Below are positions 9,964-20,250 of a DNA stretch of 64,000 nucleotides, piece by piece. This DNA comes from Chelativorans sp. AA-79 (GTDB lineage: Bacteria > Pseudomonadota > Alphaproteobacteria > Rhizobiales > Rhizobiaceae), in the NCBI RefSeq assembly GCF_029457495.1, contig NZ_CP120361.1:2744001-2808000 (forward strand), read 5' to 3'. The notes below the pieces were generated by a model. The model was not told the DNA's origin and made no database searches. It worked only from the letters and a program-made list of their open reading frames with translations. Made by a program: the position numbers and the translations under genes. The stretch's first letter is position 1; each line of letters begins with the position of its first letter.

Positions 9964-10974
9964 ATGATCCAGAAAAACTGGCAGGAACTCATCAAGCCCA
10001 ACAAGATCGAGTTCACGTCGAAAGGCCGTACGCAGACGACCCTCGTGGCCGAGCCGCTAGAGCGTGGTTTCGGCCTTACCCTCGGCAACGCGCTGCGTCG
10101 CGTCCTGCTTTCCTCGTTGCGCGGCGCCGCCGTGACGGCGGTGCAGATCGACGGTGTGCTGCACGAGTTCTCCTCGATTGCGGGCGTGCGCGAAGACGTG
10201 ACGGATATCGTCCTGAACATCAAGGAAATCGCCATCCGGATGGAAGGCGACGGGCCGAAGCGGATGGTCGTGCGCAAGCAGGGCCCGGGCGTCGTCACGG
10301 CTGGCGACATCCAGACCGTCGGCGACGTCGAAGTGCTGAACCCCGACCATGTGATCTGCACGCTCGATCAGGGTGCGGAGATCCGCATGGAGTTTACGGT
10401 CGATACGGGCAAGGGTTACGTACCGGCCGACCGCAATCGCGCAGAGGACGCGCCGATTGGCCTCATTCCGGTCGACAGCCTCTATTCGCCGGTCAAAAAG
10501 GTCTCCTACAAGGTTGAGAACACCCGTGAGGGCCAGGTTCTCGATTACGACAAGCTGACCATGACCCTGGAGACGGACGGCTCGGTGACCGGTGAGGATG
10601 CGGTGGCCTATGCGGCCCGTATCCTGCAGGACCAGCTTGGCCTGTTCGTCAATTTCGAGGAGCCTCAGAAGGAGCAGCCTGCCGAGCAGGTGACAGAGCT
10701 CGCCTTCAACCCGGCTTTGCTCAAGAAGGTGGACGAGCTGGAGCTTTCCGTGCGCTCGGCCAACTGCCTGAAGAACGACAACATCGTCTATATCGGCGAC
10801 CTGATCCAAAAGACGGAAGCTGAGATGCTGCGCACGCCGAATTTCGGCCGCAAGTCGCTCAACGAGATCAAGGAAGTGCTCGCCTCGATGGGGCTCCACC
10901 TCGGCATGGAAGTGCCGGATTGGCCGCCGGACAACATCGAAGAGCTCGCCAAGCGCTACGAAGACCAGTATTGA
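9964..10974 (+). CDS. rpoA: RNA polymerase subunit alpha
   Basis: Alpha assembles RNA polymerase and contacts UP elements and activators. The start is set at 9964 ([17 protein letters not shown]) behind GGAAGGAAAG; upstream in-frame sequence back to 9844 overlaps rpsK and is not conserved. The 336 residues contain the N-terminal dimerisation domain ([20 protein letters not shown] at about residues 39-58) and, after an acidic linker, the C-terminal domain with [20 protein letters not shown] and [17 protein letters not shown]. Confidence 0.98.
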   Translation: MIQKNWQELIKPNKIEFTSKGRTQTTLVAEPLERGFGLTLGNALRRVLLSSLRGAAVTAVQIDGVLHEFSSIAGVREDVTDIVLNIKEIAIRMEGDGPKRMVVRKQGPGVVTAGDIQTVGDVEVLNPDHVICTLDQGAEIRMEFTVDTGKGYVPADRNRAEDAPIGLIPVDSLYSPVKKVSYKVENTREGQVLDYDKLTMTLETDGSVTGEDAVAYAARILQDQLGLFVNFEEPQKEQPAEQVTELAFNPALLKKVDELELSVRSANCLKNDNIVYIGDLIQKTEAEMLRTPNFGRKSLNEIKEVLASMGLHLGMEVPDWPPDNIEELAKRYEDQY

Positions 10975-11016
10975 CCCCGGCGGGCTCAGTGCCCAGGGAA
11001 TTGAAGGAGACAAGCA

Positions 11017-11448
11017 ATGCGTCACGGTAAAGCCGGCCGCAAGCTCAACCGGACATCCAGCCACCGCAAGGCCATGTTCGCCAATATGGCGGCCTCGCTC
11101 ATTGAGCATGAGCAGATCGTCACCACGCTGCCCAAGGCCAAGGAGCTTCGTCCGATCGTGGAGAAGCTCGTCACGCTCGGCAAGCGCGGCGATCTCCATG
11201 CTCGCCGCCAGGCAATCGCCGCCATTCGCAGCGAAGCTTTGGTGCGCCGCCTCTTCGACACGCTCGCCCCGCGCTATGCCTCGCGCAACGGCGGCTATAC
11301 GCGCATCATGAAGGCGGGCTTTCGCCACGGCGACAATGCGGCCCTGGCCGTGATCGAGTTCGTGGACCGTGACCCGTCGGTCAAGGGTGCCGCCGACCGC
11401 GCCCGCGTCGAGGCGGAGGCCGCCAGCGAAGAAGCCGAGGCGGCGTGA
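11017..11448 (+). CDS. rplQ: 50S ribosomal protein L17
   Basis: L17 lies near the exit tunnel on the solvent side of the 50S subunit. The 143-residue protein starts [20 protein letters not shown] and contains [19 protein letters not shown], followed by an alanine/glutamate-rich C-terminal tail. A GGAG ribosome binding site precedes the ATG. It is the last gene of the alpha operon and is followed by an intrinsic terminator. Confidence 0.98.
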   Translation: MRHGKAGRKLNRTSSHRKAMFANMAASLIEHEQIVTTLPKAKELRPIVEKLVTLGKRGDLHARRQAIAAIRSEALVRRLFDTLAPRYASRNGGYTRIMKAGFRHGDNAALAVIEFVDRDPSVKGAADRARVEAEAASEEAEAA

Positions 11449-11479
11449 TTTCACGCTTCCTTCGGATACTGTTTTAGGA

Positions 11480-11500
11480 GGGGCCTCACGGCCCCTTTTT
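11480..11500 (+). terminator. intrinsic terminator after rplQ
   Basis: GGGGCC, a TCAC loop and GGCCCC are followed directly by TTTTT, 31 nt after the rplQ stop. This is the clearest transcription stop of the ribosomal-protein block. It also separates it from the convergent DUF486 gene. Confidence 0.88.
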
Positions 11501-11511
11501 GCTGCCTGCTT

Positions 11512-11862
11512 TCAACCGAGCGGCCCCTTGAAGATGAAGAAAGCGCCGAGGCAGATCAGGGCGAAGCCGATCGCATGATTGATGGTCAGTTGCTCGCCGA
11601 GATAGTAGACGGAGAAGACCGCAAAAACCGAAAGCGTGATCACCTCCTGCATAGTCTTCAGCTCCGCCGCACTGTAGACGGCGTGACCATAGCGATTGGC
11701 CGGCACAGCGAAGCAGTATTCGATGAAGGCGATGCTCCAGCTCGCGAGAATCACGAGAAGGAGGGGCTTATTCATAAACTTCAGGTGGCCGTACCAAGCA
11801 AAAGTCATGAAGATGTTCGAGACGGTGAGAAGCAGGATCGGCGCCAGATAGGGCAGGGCCAT
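11512..11862 (-). CDS. DUF486 family small multidrug-resistance-like membrane protein
   Basis: A 116-residue integral membrane protein with four hydrophobic helices (starting MALPYLAPILLLTVSNIFMT). It resembles the DUF486 branch of the drug/metabolite transporter superfamily, with the conserved FAWYGHLKF and IEYCFAVPANRYGH motifs. The frame is open to 11928, but the ATG at 11862 has a GAGGA site and gives the family length. Substrate is unknown. It is convergent with rplQ and divergent from the protease gene at 12049. Confidence 0.88.
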   Translation of the reverse strand: MALPYLAPILLLTVSNIFMTFAWYGHLKFMNKPLLLVILASWSIAFIEYCFAVPANRYGHAVYSAAELKTMQEVITLSVFAVFSVYYLGEQLTINHAIGFALICLGAFFIFKGPLG

Positions 11863-12048
11863 GGATGTCCTCGGAAGGTCGGCTAGAGGTGATGAGATGA
11901 AGGGGAAGTGATTCGGGATGAGCTGCAATCACTGGGCCTCTTTTTTGCCCTTACATGAAACCGACGACGGCCGAACCGGTTTGATCCTCCCAGCCTTTTC
12001 TTATGCACAATCCTGTTCGATGATGCGCGCCCACAGTCGAGGAGTCCG

Positions 12049-13527
12049 ATGAAAGTGATAACTTCCTTCCTTCGCCTGTTTTTTCTCCTTGGGGCGCTTT
12101 CGCTGCCTGCCCATGCCCAGGATCGGCCGGCCGAATCGCTTTTGGATCCTTTGAAGCAACTCCTGCGAGGGGGCGAGGAAAATGCGGGGGCACCAGCCGG
12201 CGAGACGCAGCGCCGCGTTCCCTTCAGCCAGCAGGAAATCCAGCTCTCCTTCGCGCCGCTGGTGCGCCAAGTGGCACCCGCCGTCGTGAACGTCTACGCC
12301 TCGACCCGCGTACAGGCGCGCTCGCCCTTTATGGGCGATCCCTTCTTTGAGCGCTTTTTCGACTTCCCCCAGATGCCGCCACGGGTTCAGTCGTCCCTAG
12401 GCTCCGGCGTGCTGGTCGATCCCTCCGGCATCGTTGTGACCAACTACCATGTGATCCGCCAGGCGGACGAGGTGAAGATCGCGCTTGCGGATGGGCGGGA
12501 GTTCGAAAGCAACGTCCTGCTCAAGGATGAGGGGCTCGATCTCGCCGTCCTGAAGGTCGAAGGCTCCGAGGCTTTCCCGGCCGCCACGCTCGGCGATTCC
12601 GAGGCGCTCGAGGTCGGCGATCTCGTGCTTGCGATCGGCAATCCCTTCGGCGTGGGCCAGACCACCACGAGCGGCATCGTCTCGGCCGTGGCGCGCTCGC
12701 TGGGCGGTGTTTCCGATTTCGGCTATTTCATTCAGACGGATGCGGCCATCAATCCCGGCAATTCCGGCGGCGCGCTCGTCAACATGGCCGGTGAGGTCGT
12801 CGGCATCAATACGGCCATCTACAGCCGCTCGGGCGGTTCGATCGGTATCGGCTTCGCCGTTCCCGCGAATATCGTGCGCGCGGTGGTGGATTCGGCCAGA
12901 AACGGTAAGGATTTCTTCGAGCGTCCCTATGTGGGGGCGAGCTTCGATCGCGTGACGCCCAACATCGCCGAAGCGCTCGGCATGCCACGTCCGGCCGGCG
13001 CGCTCGTCACCAACATCGCCTCTGCCAGCCCGGCCGCCAGGGCGGGGCTCGAAAGCGGCGATGTGGTGGTGGCTGTGAACGGCAGGTCCGTGGAGACGCC
13101 TGAGGCGCTGGAATATCGTCTCGCCACCGTGCCGATCGGCGACACGGCCCAGGTCGAGGTGCTGCGCAATGGCGAGGAGATCGGGCTCTCCATACAGGTC
13201 GAACACGCGCCCGAAGGCGACGGCCAGCAGTTGGAGATCGGCGGCACCGGGCCCTTCGCCGGCGCCAAAGTGGCGGAGCTTTCGCCCGCGCTCGCCCAGC
13301 GCCTGCGGCTTCCGGTTACCGGCAAGGGCGTCGTCATCGCGGATCTAGCGCGCAATTCTCCGGCTGCCAGTATCGGCCTGAGGCCGGGTGACATCGTGCG
13401 TGAACTCAATGGAGAGGAGATCGCTACGCCCGACCAGATGAAGGCGTTGGCCGAAACCGATGCGCGCTGGTGGCGGTTCACGATCGAGCGCGATGGCCGT
13501 ACCATCCGGCAGACGATGCGGTTCTGA
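12049..13527 (+). CDS. degQ: periplasmic serine protease of the DegQ/HtrA family
   Basis: A 492-residue S1C protease for envelope quality control. An N-terminal signal peptide (residues 1-23, cleavage after AHA) is followed by a trypsin-like domain with catalytic triad His134 (TNYHVI), Asp164 (GLDLAVLKV) and Ser239 (NPGNSGGALV). Two PDZ domains lie at about residues 290-385 and 395-490. It is followed 7 nt later by rarA, so the two genes are probably co-transcribed. DegQ versus DegP identity cannot be decided here; the symbol is by family. Confidence 0.92.
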   Translation: MKVITSFLRLFFLLGALSLPAHAQDRPAESLLDPLKQLLRGGEENAGAPAGETQRRVPFSQQEIQLSFAPLVRQVAPAVVNVYASTRVQARSPFMGDPFFERFFDFPQMPPRVQSSLGSGVLVDPSGIVVTNYHVIRQADEVKIALADGREFESNVLLKDEGLDLAVLKVEGSEAFPAATLGDSEALEVGDLVLAIGNPFGVGQTTTSGIVSAVARSLGGVSDFGYFIQTDAAINPGNSGGALVNMAGEVVGINTAIYSRSGGSIGIGFAVPANIVRAVVDSARNGKDFFERPYVGASFDRVTPNIAEALGMPRPAGALVTNIASASPAARAGLESGDVVVAVNGRSVETPEALEYRLATVPIGDTAQVEVLRNGEEIGLSIQVEHAPEGDGQQLEIGGTGPFAGAKVAELSPALAQRLRLPVTGKGVVIADLARNSPAASIGLRPGDIVRELNGEEIATPDQMKALAETDARWWRFTIERDGRTIRQTMRF

Positions 13528-13534
13528 TGAGCGT

Positions 13535-14854
13535 ATGAGCGATCTGTTCGACAGAGGTGAGCCCGAGGTTTCCGTGGCGGTCGGTAAGCCGCTGGCCGAC
13601 CGTCTGCGGCCCAAACGGCTTGACGAGGTGGTGGGCCAGGAACACCTGACCGGCGCCGAGGGCGCGCTCACGCGGATGATCCGCTCCGGCTCGCTCGGCT
13701 CGCTCATCTTCTGGGGTCCGCCCGGCACGGGAAAGACGACGGTTGCCCGGCTCCTGGCCGGCGAGACCTCGATGGCCTTCGAGCAGATCTCGGCGATCTT
13801 TTCGGGCGTGGCCGATCTGAAAAAGGTCTTCGAGGCCGCGCGCCTGCGCCGAAACCAAGGCCGCCAGACACTCCTCTTCGTCGATGAGATCCACCGCTTC
13901 AATCGGGCCCAGCAGGATTCCTTCCTGCCGGTGATGGAGGACGGCACCGTCGTCCTGGTGGGCGCCACGACCGAGAATCCCTCCTTCGAACTCAATGCCG
14001 CGCTTCTTTCCCGTGCCCGCGTGCTGGTCTTCCATTCCCTCGAGGCGGACAGCCTCCAGCGCCTGCTAGCGCGTGCCGAAGAGGCGGAGGGGCGCGAGCT
14101 GCCGCTGGACGAGGAGGCGAGGGCAGTGCTCCTGCGCATGGCCGATGGCGACGGCCGCGCGGTCCTGACGCTGGCGGAGGAGGTTTGGCGTGCGGCCGGT
14201 GAAGGCGAGGTCTTCGACGCCGAGACCCTGCAGCGCATCGTGCAGCGCCGCGCGCCGATCTACGACAAGAGCCAGGACGGGCACTACAACCTGATTTCCG
14301 CCCTGCACAAATCCGTACGTGGTTCAGATCCGGATGCCGCACTCTACTATCTCTGCCGCATGTTCGATGCGGGTGAGGACCCGCTTTATCTCGGGCGCAG
14401 GCTCGTGCGCATGGCGGTCGAGGATATTGGTCTCGCCGATCCGCAGGCCCTCTTGATCGCGAATGCGGCCAAGGACGCCTATGATTATCTGGGCTCGCCG
14501 GAAGGCGAGCTCGCTCTCGCCCAGGCTTGTATCTATCTTGCCACCGCGCCGAAATCGAACGCCGCCTACACTGCCTTTAAGTCTGCGATGGCGGCGGCGA
14601 AGGAGCACGGCTCGCTGCTCCCTCCCAAGCACATCCTCAACGCGCCCACGAAGCTCATGAAGGAAACTGGGTACAGCTCGGGCTACCAGTACGATCACGA
14701 CATGCCCGATGCCTTCTCTGGCCAGGACTATTTTCCCGAAGCCATGGGCCGACGAACCTTCTACGATCCGCCCGACCGCGGCTTCGAGCGGGATATCCGC
14801 AAGCGGCTCGATTATTGGGATAAGCTCAGGCGGGAGAGGCAGGGCGGTGGCTGA
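13535..14854 (+). CDS. rarA: replication-associated recombination protein A (AAA ATPase)
   Basis: RarA (MgsA) is a clamp-loader-related AAA+ ATPase acting at stalled replication forks. The 439-residue protein has Walker A GPPGTGKTT, Walker B LLFVDEIHRF, sensor motif GATTENPSFELNAAL and the C-terminal MgsA domain (QACIYLATAPKSNAAYTAFK). I choose the ATG at 13535 (MSDLFDRGE) over the open frame back to 13460, which overlaps the protease gene. It follows that gene by 7 nt. Confidence 0.95.
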   Translation: MSDLFDRGEPEVSVAVGKPLADRLRPKRLDEVVGQEHLTGAEGALTRMIRSGSLGSLIFWGPPGTGKTTVARLLAGETSMAFEQISAIFSGVADLKKVFEAARLRRNQGRQTLLFVDEIHRFNRAQQDSFLPVMEDGTVVLVGATTENPSFELNAALLSRARVLVFHSLEADSLQRLLARAEEAEGRELPLDEEARAVLLRMADGDGRAVLTLAEEVWRAAGEGEVFDAETLQRIVQRRAPIYDKSQDGHYNLISALHKSVRGSDPDAALYYLCRMFDAGEDPLYLGRRLVRMAVEDIGLADPQALLIANAAKDAYDYLGSPEGELALAQACIYLATAPKSNAAYTAFKSAMAAAKEHGSLLPPKHILNAPTKLMKETGYSSGYQYDHDMPDAFSGQDYFPEAMGRRTFYDPPDRGFERDIRKRLDYWDKLRRERQGGG

Positions 14855-14913
14855 GGTGCCGCCGAATCGCATTCTGTCGGCGAGATAAGCCAGTTTAACG
14901 GCGGGGAACGGAT

Positions 14914-15291
14914 TTGTATCATCTGCTGCTTGTTTGCATCGGCGGCGCCATCGGTGCCGGCATGCGCCATCTGGCCACGATTGCGGCGGGGCGCCTCCTG
15001 GGCATTGCTTTTCCTTGGGGCACGCTTACCGTCAACGTGGCGGGCAGCTTCGCGATGGGGCTGCTTGTGGAGACGCTTGCCCGAAGATTCGACGTCTCCA
15101 ACGAGATCCGGCTGCTCCTTGCGACGGGGCTGCTCGGCGGCTTCACCACTTTTTCCTCTTTCTCTCTCGATGTGGCCGTACTTTGGGAAAGGGGAGCGCA
15201 GACGGCTGCCCTTGGATATGTCGTGGCGAGCGTAGCCTGTTCGATCCTGGCACTCTTCGGCGGATTGTGGCTCGCAAGAAGCATCCTCTAA
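14914..15291 (+). CDS. fluC: fluoride ion channel/exporter FluC (CrcB)
   Basis: Fluc-type channels expel fluoride and act as antiparallel dimers. The 125-residue protein has four hydrophobic helices and the family blocks GGAIGAGMRHL, TLTVNVAGSFAMGLL and GLLGGFTTFSSFS, which carry the phenylalanine and polar residues lining the pore. The start is a TTG behind GCGGGGAACGGA; no ATG fits before the conserved first helix. I see no fluoride riboswitch in the 59-nt gap from rarA. Confidence 0.93.
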   Translation: MYHLLLVCIGGAIGAGMRHLATIAAGRLLGIAFPWGTLTVNVAGSFAMGLLVETLARRFDVSNEIRLLLATGLLGGFTTFSSFSLDVAVLWERGAQTAALGYVVASVACSILALFGGLWLARSIL

Positions 15292-15321
15292 TGGTATTGC
15301 CGCCGTCGAAACGGTGATGAG

Positions 15322-16305
15322 ATGGCAGGCATAGAACAAATCCAGGTTGACGGCGGCGAGGCCGGCATGCGGCTCGACCGCTGGTTCAAGGTCCATTATC
15401 CGGGCCTTGGTTTCGGACAGCTACAGAAGCTGCTGCGTACCGGACAGGTGCGTGTGGACGGCGGTCGCGCCAAGGCGGAAACCCGGGTGCAGCCGGGGCA
15501 GACGATCCGCGTGCCGCCGCTCGCCGTGGATCGCAAGGGCGCGCCCGCCACCATCCGCACCATCCGCGAGCGGGGCGATGCGGAAGTGCTGTCGCAGATG
15601 CTGATCCACGAGGACGACAAGGTTTTCGTCTTCAACAAGCCCGCCGGCCTTGCCGTGCAGGGCGGTTCCGGCGTCAGCCGCCATGTGGACGGCATGTTGG
15701 AGGCTTGGCGCAGCAAAAAAGGTGAGAAGCCGCGTCTGGTGCATCGGCTCGACCGCGATACCTCCGGCGTGCTTGTCGTGGCGCGCACGCGACTCGCGGC
15801 CGTCAAGCTCACAGCGGCCTTCCGCGCCCGCGAGACGAAGAAGATCTACTGGGCGCTCGTCAAAAGTGTGCCAAAGAAACAGGAAGGACGCATCTCCACC
15901 TGGCTCGTCCGCGAAGCCACGCCCGACGGCGACCGCATGCGGATTGCCAAGCATGGCGAGCCGGGCGCGGACCACGCCGTCTCCACCTATCGCGTGGTGG
16001 AGCAGGCCGGCACCGCGCTCTCCTGGCTGGAGATGGAGCCCTACACGGGACGAATGCACCAGCTTCGCGTGCACGCCGCCCATATCGGCTGTCCGGTCAT
16101 CGGCGATCCCAAATACTTTGAAGCCGACCAGAATTGGGAGTTGCCGGGCGGCATGCAGAATCGGTTGCATCTTCACGCCCGTCGCATCATCGTCCCGCAC
16201 CCCGACGGCGGCATCGTTGACGTCACGGCCGAATTGCCGCCGCATATGCGGCAGAGCTGGAACCTGCTCGGCTTCGATGACGCGGCGGCGAAAGAAGAAA
16301 TCTAA
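15322..16305 (+). CDS. rluC: RluC-type ribosomal large-subunit pseudouridine synthase
   Basis: RluA-family enzyme that isomerises uridines in 23S rRNA. The 327-residue protein begins with an S4 RNA-binding domain (MRLDRWFKVHYPGLGFGQLQ, residues about 12-70). The catalytic domain follows, with the aspartate motif LVHRLDRDTSGVLVVART and the C-terminal PYTGRMHQLRVHAAHIG. The S4 domain plus family I catalytic core fits RluC or RluD; the target uridines cannot be read from sequence. It follows fluC by 30 nt. Confidence 0.9.
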   Translation: MAGIEQIQVDGGEAGMRLDRWFKVHYPGLGFGQLQKLLRTGQVRVDGGRAKAETRVQPGQTIRVPPLAVDRKGAPATIRTIRERGDAEVLSQMLIHEDDKVFVFNKPAGLAVQGGSGVSRHVDGMLEAWRSKKGEKPRLVHRLDRDTSGVLVVARTRLAAVKLTAAFRARETKKIYWALVKSVPKKQEGRISTWLVREATPDGDRMRIAKHGEPGADHAVSTYRVVEQAGTALSWLEMEPYTGRMHQLRVHAAHIGCPVIGDPKYFEADQNWELPGGMQNRLHLHARRIIVPHPDGGIVDVTAELPPHMRQSWNLLGFDDAAAKEEI

Positions 16306-16361
16306 ACCCTGTTTCCCCTGTCAGGGTGACGGCACCAGGCGCCTGCCTATATATTGAAGCC

Positions 16362-17156
16362 ATGCGTGATATTCTGAACGATCTCGATGATGGCCGGCAA
16401 TTTTCGGATCCCGATCCGATGCGCCGCGCGCAAAGCCAGATGCAGCGACCGCTGCCGAAGCGTTTCTATAAGCGCGTGGAGGTGGGCGGGGCTGACGAGG
16501 CTTGGACGGTCCTCCTGGACGGGCGGACGGTACGCACGCCTGCGGGGGCGGAACTGGCGTTGCCCAGCGAAGCAGCCGCGCGGCTGGTTGCCGACGAATT
16601 CGGCGCCCAGGGTGAGCATATCGATCCCATGACCATGCCGGTCACGCGGCTCGTCAACACGGCCATCGACGGGGTAGCGGTGGATATCCAGGTGGTGATG
16701 GAAGACATTCTGCGCTACGCATCCACCGACCTCCTCTACTATCGCGCCGATGCGCCCGACCGGCTGATCGAGCTCCAGGCGGAGGCATGGGACCCGGTGC
16801 TCGACTGGGCGGAAGCCGAGCTCAGCGTGCGTTTCATCCTCGCGGAGGGTGTGATGCATGTGGAGCAACCGCGCCAGACGATCGCTGCCGTCGGGGCGCA
16901 TTTGCGGCCGCGCAACGATCCCCTGCGGCTTGCCGCCCTTCATGTGATGACGACACTGACCGGATCGGCTATCCTCGCTCTGGCGGTGGAAGCCGGCTCA
17001 ATCGAAGCGGAGGCCGCGTGGGAAGCGGCCCATGTCGACGAGGACTGGAACATCTCGCAATGGGGCGAGGACGAGGAAGCTGCCGCCCGCCGCGCTGCCC
17101 GCAGGCGCGACATGATGGGAGCTGTGGCGCTGCTCAGGGCCGTGACAGCACGTTGA
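16362..17156 (+). CDS. ATP12-type F1-ATPase assembly chaperone
   Basis: ATP12 proteins bind the free F1 alpha subunit during ATP synthase assembly and are found in alphaproteobacteria and mitochondria. The 264-residue protein shows the family core: RFYKRVEV, WTVLLDGRTVRTP, VTRLVNTAIDGV and ILRYASTDLLYYRADAPDRL, ending in a charged, Arg/Ala-rich tail. The ATG at 16362 is preferred over one 36 nt upstream. It is 56 nt downstream of the pseudouridine synthase gene. Confidence 0.9.
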   Translation: MRDILNDLDDGRQFSDPDPMRRAQSQMQRPLPKRFYKRVEVGGADEAWTVLLDGRTVRTPAGAELALPSEAAARLVADEFGAQGEHIDPMTMPVTRLVNTAIDGVAVDIQVVMEDILRYASTDLLYYRADAPDRLIELQAEAWDPVLDWAEAELSVRFILAEGVMHVEQPRQTIAAVGAHLRPRNDPLRLAALHVMTTLTGSAILALAVEAGSIEAEAAWEAAHVDEDWNISQWGEDEEAAARRAARRRDMMGAVALLRAVTAR

Positions 17157-17183
17157 GTTGCATATAGCCGGTCGGCATCTTTG

Positions 17184-17217
17184 AAAAAAGGCCCCCGCTC
17201 TAACCTGAGCGGAGGCC
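17184..17217 (-). terminator. intrinsic terminator of gltA
   Basis: GGCCCCCGCTC at 17190-17200 and GAGCGGAGGCC at 17207-17217 form an 11-bp stem with one mismatch and a 6-nt loop. On the minus strand the stem is followed by a run of six T (A-run at 17184-17189). It lies 23 nt beyond the gltA stop and may also stop read-through from the ATP12 gene. Confidence 0.85.
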
Positions 17218-17240
17218 CTGTCTGTGTTTGACGTTCCGTC

Positions 17241-18530
17241 TCAGCGCTTGGCGATCGGCACGTAGTCGCGCTCGGCGGCTCCGGTGTAGAGCTGCCGGGG
17301 ACGGCCGATCTTCTGCTGCGGATCCTCGATCATCTCCTTCCACTGGGCGATCCAGCCCACGGTGCGTGCGACGGCGAAGAGCACCGTGAACATGGTGGTG
17401 GGGAAGCCCAGCGCCTTCAAGGTGATGCCCGAATAGAAGTCAATGTTCGGATAGAGCTTCTTCTCGATGAAATACTCGTCCGTAAGGGCGATGCGCTCCA
17501 GCTCCATGGCGATGTCGAGCTGCGGATCGTCCTTGATGCCGAGCTCGGCCAGCACCTCGTGGCAGGTCTTCTGCATGATCTTGGCGCGCGGATCGTAGTT
17601 CTTGTAGACCCGGTGACCGAAGCCCATCAGGCGGAAGGGATCGTTCCTGTCCTTGGCGCGCTCGATATATTCGGGGATGCGCTCGACCGTGCCGATCTCG
17701 GCCAGCATGTTGAGGGCAGCCTCGTTCGCGCCGCCATGGGCGGGACCCCAGAGGCAGGCGATGCCGGCGGCGATGCAGGCGAAGGGGTTCGCTCCGGAAG
17801 AGCCGGCGAGCCTGACGGTGGAAGTGGACGCGTTCTGCTCGTGGTCGGCATGCAGGATGAAGATCCGCTCCATGGCCCGCGCCATGACGGGGTTGACCTT
17901 GTATTCCTCGCAGGGCACCGCGAAGCACATATGCAGGAAGTTGGCGGCGTAGGAGAGCTCGTTGCGCGGGTAAATGAAGGGCTGGCCGATATGGTATTTG
18001 TAGGCCATGGCCGCGATCGTCGGCATCTTGGCGATCATGCGGATCGAGGCCACCATGCGCTGATGCGGATCGGAGATGTCCGTCGAGTCATGGTAGAAAG
18101 CCGAGAGCGCGCCGACGACGCCGCACATCACCGCCATGGGATGCGCGTCCCGGCGGAACCCGGTGAAGAAGCGCGACATCTGCTCGTGAATCATCGTGTG
18201 CCGCGTCACGCGCAGATCGAAATCTTCCTTCTGCGCCTTTGTCGGCAGCTCGCCGTAAAGGAGCAGATAACAGACTTCGAGAAAGTCGCCGTGTTCGGCG
18301 AGCTGATCGATCGGGTAGCCGCGATGGAGCAGCACGCCCTCGTCGCCGTCGATATAGGTGATCTTCGACTCGCAACTCGCCGTGGAGGTGAAACCGGGAT
18401 CGTAGGTGAACATCCCGGTCTGCTTGTAGAGCGAGGCGATGTCGAAGACATCGGGCCCGATCGAGCCGTTGCGCACCGGGTATTCGCTGGTCTCTCCACC
18501 AAGTTCAAGTTTTACCGTCGAATTCGCCAT
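17241..18530 (-). CDS. gltA: citrate synthase
   Basis: Condenses oxaloacetate with acetyl-CoA at the entry of the TCA cycle. The 429-residue length is typical of the large, NADH-regulated Gram-negative type. Active-site regions are visible: [35 protein letters not shown] with the catalytic histidine, and [20 protein letters not shown] predicted promoter lies about 90 nt upstream and a terminator directly downstream, so it is probably monocistronic. Acetyl-CoA for it is made by the pyruvate dehydrogenase encoded at 36-42 kb. Confidence 0.97.
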   Translation of the reverse strand: MANSTVKLELGGETSEYPVRNGSIGPDVFDIASLYKQTGMFTYDPGFTSTASCESKITYIDGDEGVLLHRGYPIDQLAEHGDFLEVCYLLLYGELPTKAQKEDFDLRVTRHTMIHEQMSRFFTGFRRDAHPMAVMCGVVGALSAFYHDSTDISDPHQRMVASIRMIAKMPTIAAMAYKYHIGQPFIYPRNELSYAANFLHMCFAVPCEEYKVNPVMARAMERIFILHADHEQNASTSTVRLAGSSGANPFACIAAGIACLWGPAHGGANEAALNMLAEIGTVERIPEYIERAKDRNDPFRLMGFGHRVYKNYDPRAKIMQKTCHEVLAELGIKDDPQLDIAMELERIALTDEYFIEKKLYPNIDFYSGITLKALGFPTTMFTVLFAVARTVGWIAQWKEMIEDPQQKIGRPRQLYTGAAERDYVPIAKR

Positions 18531-18620
18531 CGCACATTACCTCTCTGTCTTGAAACTTGGGGCAGGAATGTCGTCGCCACGGAAATGGCAGGCAACCGCC
18601 AGCACGGTTTTGGGTGCCTC

Positions 18621-18649
18621 TAGCTAGCGCATTTGCCCCACCCTGCCAA
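18621..18649 (-). promoter_or_regulatory. predicted gltA promoter
   Basis: On the minus strand TTGGCA (18644-18649) and TAGCTA (18621-18626) are spaced by 17 nt, about 90 nt upstream of the gltA ATG. The match to the housekeeping consensus is moderate; no alternative of similar quality was seen in the gltX-gltA gap. Confidence 0.45.
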
Positions 18650-18697
18650 GCTTGACAGCCACGTGTGTTGCGCTGCAACATACGCGATTGTGCGGGC

Positions 18698-20125
18698 TTA
18701 CGCACCAGTCGCCTGGTCAAGAATGCGGCCAAGCGACTCCTCGCGGCCGAGCACGGCCAAGACATCGAAAATGCCGGGCGAGGTGGTGCGCCCCGTAACT
18801 GCGGCCCGCAGCGGCTGAGCCACCTTGCCGAGCTTCCGGCCGGTCTTCTCTGCAAAGGCACGGACGACTGCCTCGGTGCTCCCCGCCGTCCAGGTGTCGA
18901 GGCCGGCAAACTCGTCGGCAAGCGCTGCAAGCATTACCCGGGCATCTTGGTCGAGCAACTCCGCCGCTTTCTCCTCGACCGGCAGCGGACGCTCGGCGAC
19001 AAGAAAACGCGCCCCGTCCATCAGTTCCACCAGCGTCTTCGCCCGCTCCTTGAGGCCGGGGAGGGCGGCGCGAAGCTGCACCCGGTGCTTTTCGTCGAAC
19101 TTGTCGAGAAAAGCCCGTCCGCCTTCGAGATGCGGCAGCGTGGCGACAAAAAGCTCGAAAAGAACGTCATCGTCCATCTGGCGCATATGGACGCCGTTCA
19201 GCGCTTCCATTTTCTGGAAATCGAAGCGTGCCGCACCTTTGTTGATGTCCTCGATCTCGAACCATTCGATCATCTGCTCGGTGGTCATCACCTCGTCGTC
19301 GCCATGGCTCCATCCGAGTCGCGCGAGATAGTTGCGCAGGGCCGCGGGCAGGTAGCCCATGGCCCGATAGGCATCGACGCCGAGTGCTCCATGACGCTTC
19401 GAGAGCTTGCCGCCGTCCGGCCCATGGATCAGCGGTATATGGGCCATCGCCGGCAGATCCCAACCCATCGCGCGGTAAATGATCGCCTGGCGAGCGGCAT
19501 TGGTGAGGTGATCGTCGCCTCGGATGATGTGGGTGACGCCCATATCGTGGTCGTCCACCACCACGGCGTGCATGTAAGTGGGCGTGCCGTCCGAACGCAG
19601 GATGATGAAATCGTCAAGATCCTTGTTGGGGAAGCGCACGTCTCCCTGCACACGGTCGCGGATGACGGTCTCTCCCTCGGCGGGCGCCTTGATGCGGACC
19701 ACTGGCTTCACGCCGGCCGGCGCCTCGCCCGGGTCGCGGTCGCGCCATGTGCCGTCATAGCGCGGCGGCCTCCCATCGGCACGCGCTTTCTCGCGCATCG
19801 CCTCGATCTCCTCGGGCGTGCAGTAGCAATAATAGGCCTCGCCCCGCGCAATCAGTTCCTCCGCCACGTCTTTATGGCGGGAGGCACGGGCGAACTGGGA
19901 AATCGGCTCCCCGTCCCAATCGAGCCCCAGCCAGGCAAGCCCGTCAAGGATGGCCGCCGTCGCTTCCGGCGTGGAGCGCTGCCGGTCGGTGTCCTCGATC
20001 CTGAGCAGCATCCTGCCGCCCGTGTGCCGGGCGTAGAGCCAGTTGAAGAGGGCCGTGCGTGCGCCTCCGATATGGAGGAAGCCGGTGGGCGAGGGCGCAA
20101 AGCGGGTGACGACGGATTCTGCCAT
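18698..20125 (-). CDS. gltX: glutamyl-tRNA synthetase
   Basis: Class I aminoacyl-tRNA synthetase charging tRNA-Glu. The start is set at 20125, giving 475 residues beginning [20 protein letters not shown] with the HIGH motif as HIGG; upstream in-frame codons to 20227 are not conserved. The KMSKS loop appears as [16 protein letters not shown], the usual KLSKR variant. It lies upstream of gltA on the same strand and divergent from comEC. Confidence 0.96.
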   Translation of the reverse strand: MAESVVTRFAPSPTGFLHIGGARTALFNWLYARHTGGRMLLRIEDTDRQRSTPEATAAILDGLAWLGLDWDGEPISQFARASRHKDVAEELIARGEAYYCYCTPEEIEAMREKARADGRPPRYDGTWRDRDPGEAPAGVKPVVRIKAPAEGETVIRDRVQGDVRFPNKDLDDFIILRSDGTPTYMHAVVVDDHDMGVTHIIRGDDHLTNAARQAIIYRAMGWDLPAMAHIPLIHGPDGGKLSKRHGALGVDAYRAMGYLPAALRNYLARLGWSHGDDEVMTTEQMIEWFEIEDINKGAARFDFQKMEALNGVHMRQMDDDVLFELFVATLPHLEGGRAFLDKFDEKHRVQLRAALPGLKERAKTLVELMDGARFLVAERPLPVEEKAAELLDQDARVMLAALADEFAGLDTWTAGSTEAVVRAFAEKTGRKLGKVAQPLRAAVTGRTTSPGIFDVLAVLGREESLGRILDQATGA

Positions 20126-20250
20126 TTTTCTTGTCCGGATTCGTTCAAAGCGGCGCATTTTCGGCCATCGCCTGCGCCGGGTGGAAATTGGCTGTCCGTC
20201 ATGTAGCATAGGCGAGTTGGGGTGCAAGCGCCTGCGGGAGAAACAGGGGC

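Noticed and set aside
14855..14913. Possible fluoride riboswitch before fluC
   Set aside because: The 59-nt gap lacks the conserved GGNGAUGG-type core and pseudoknot partners; only a plain leader is visible.
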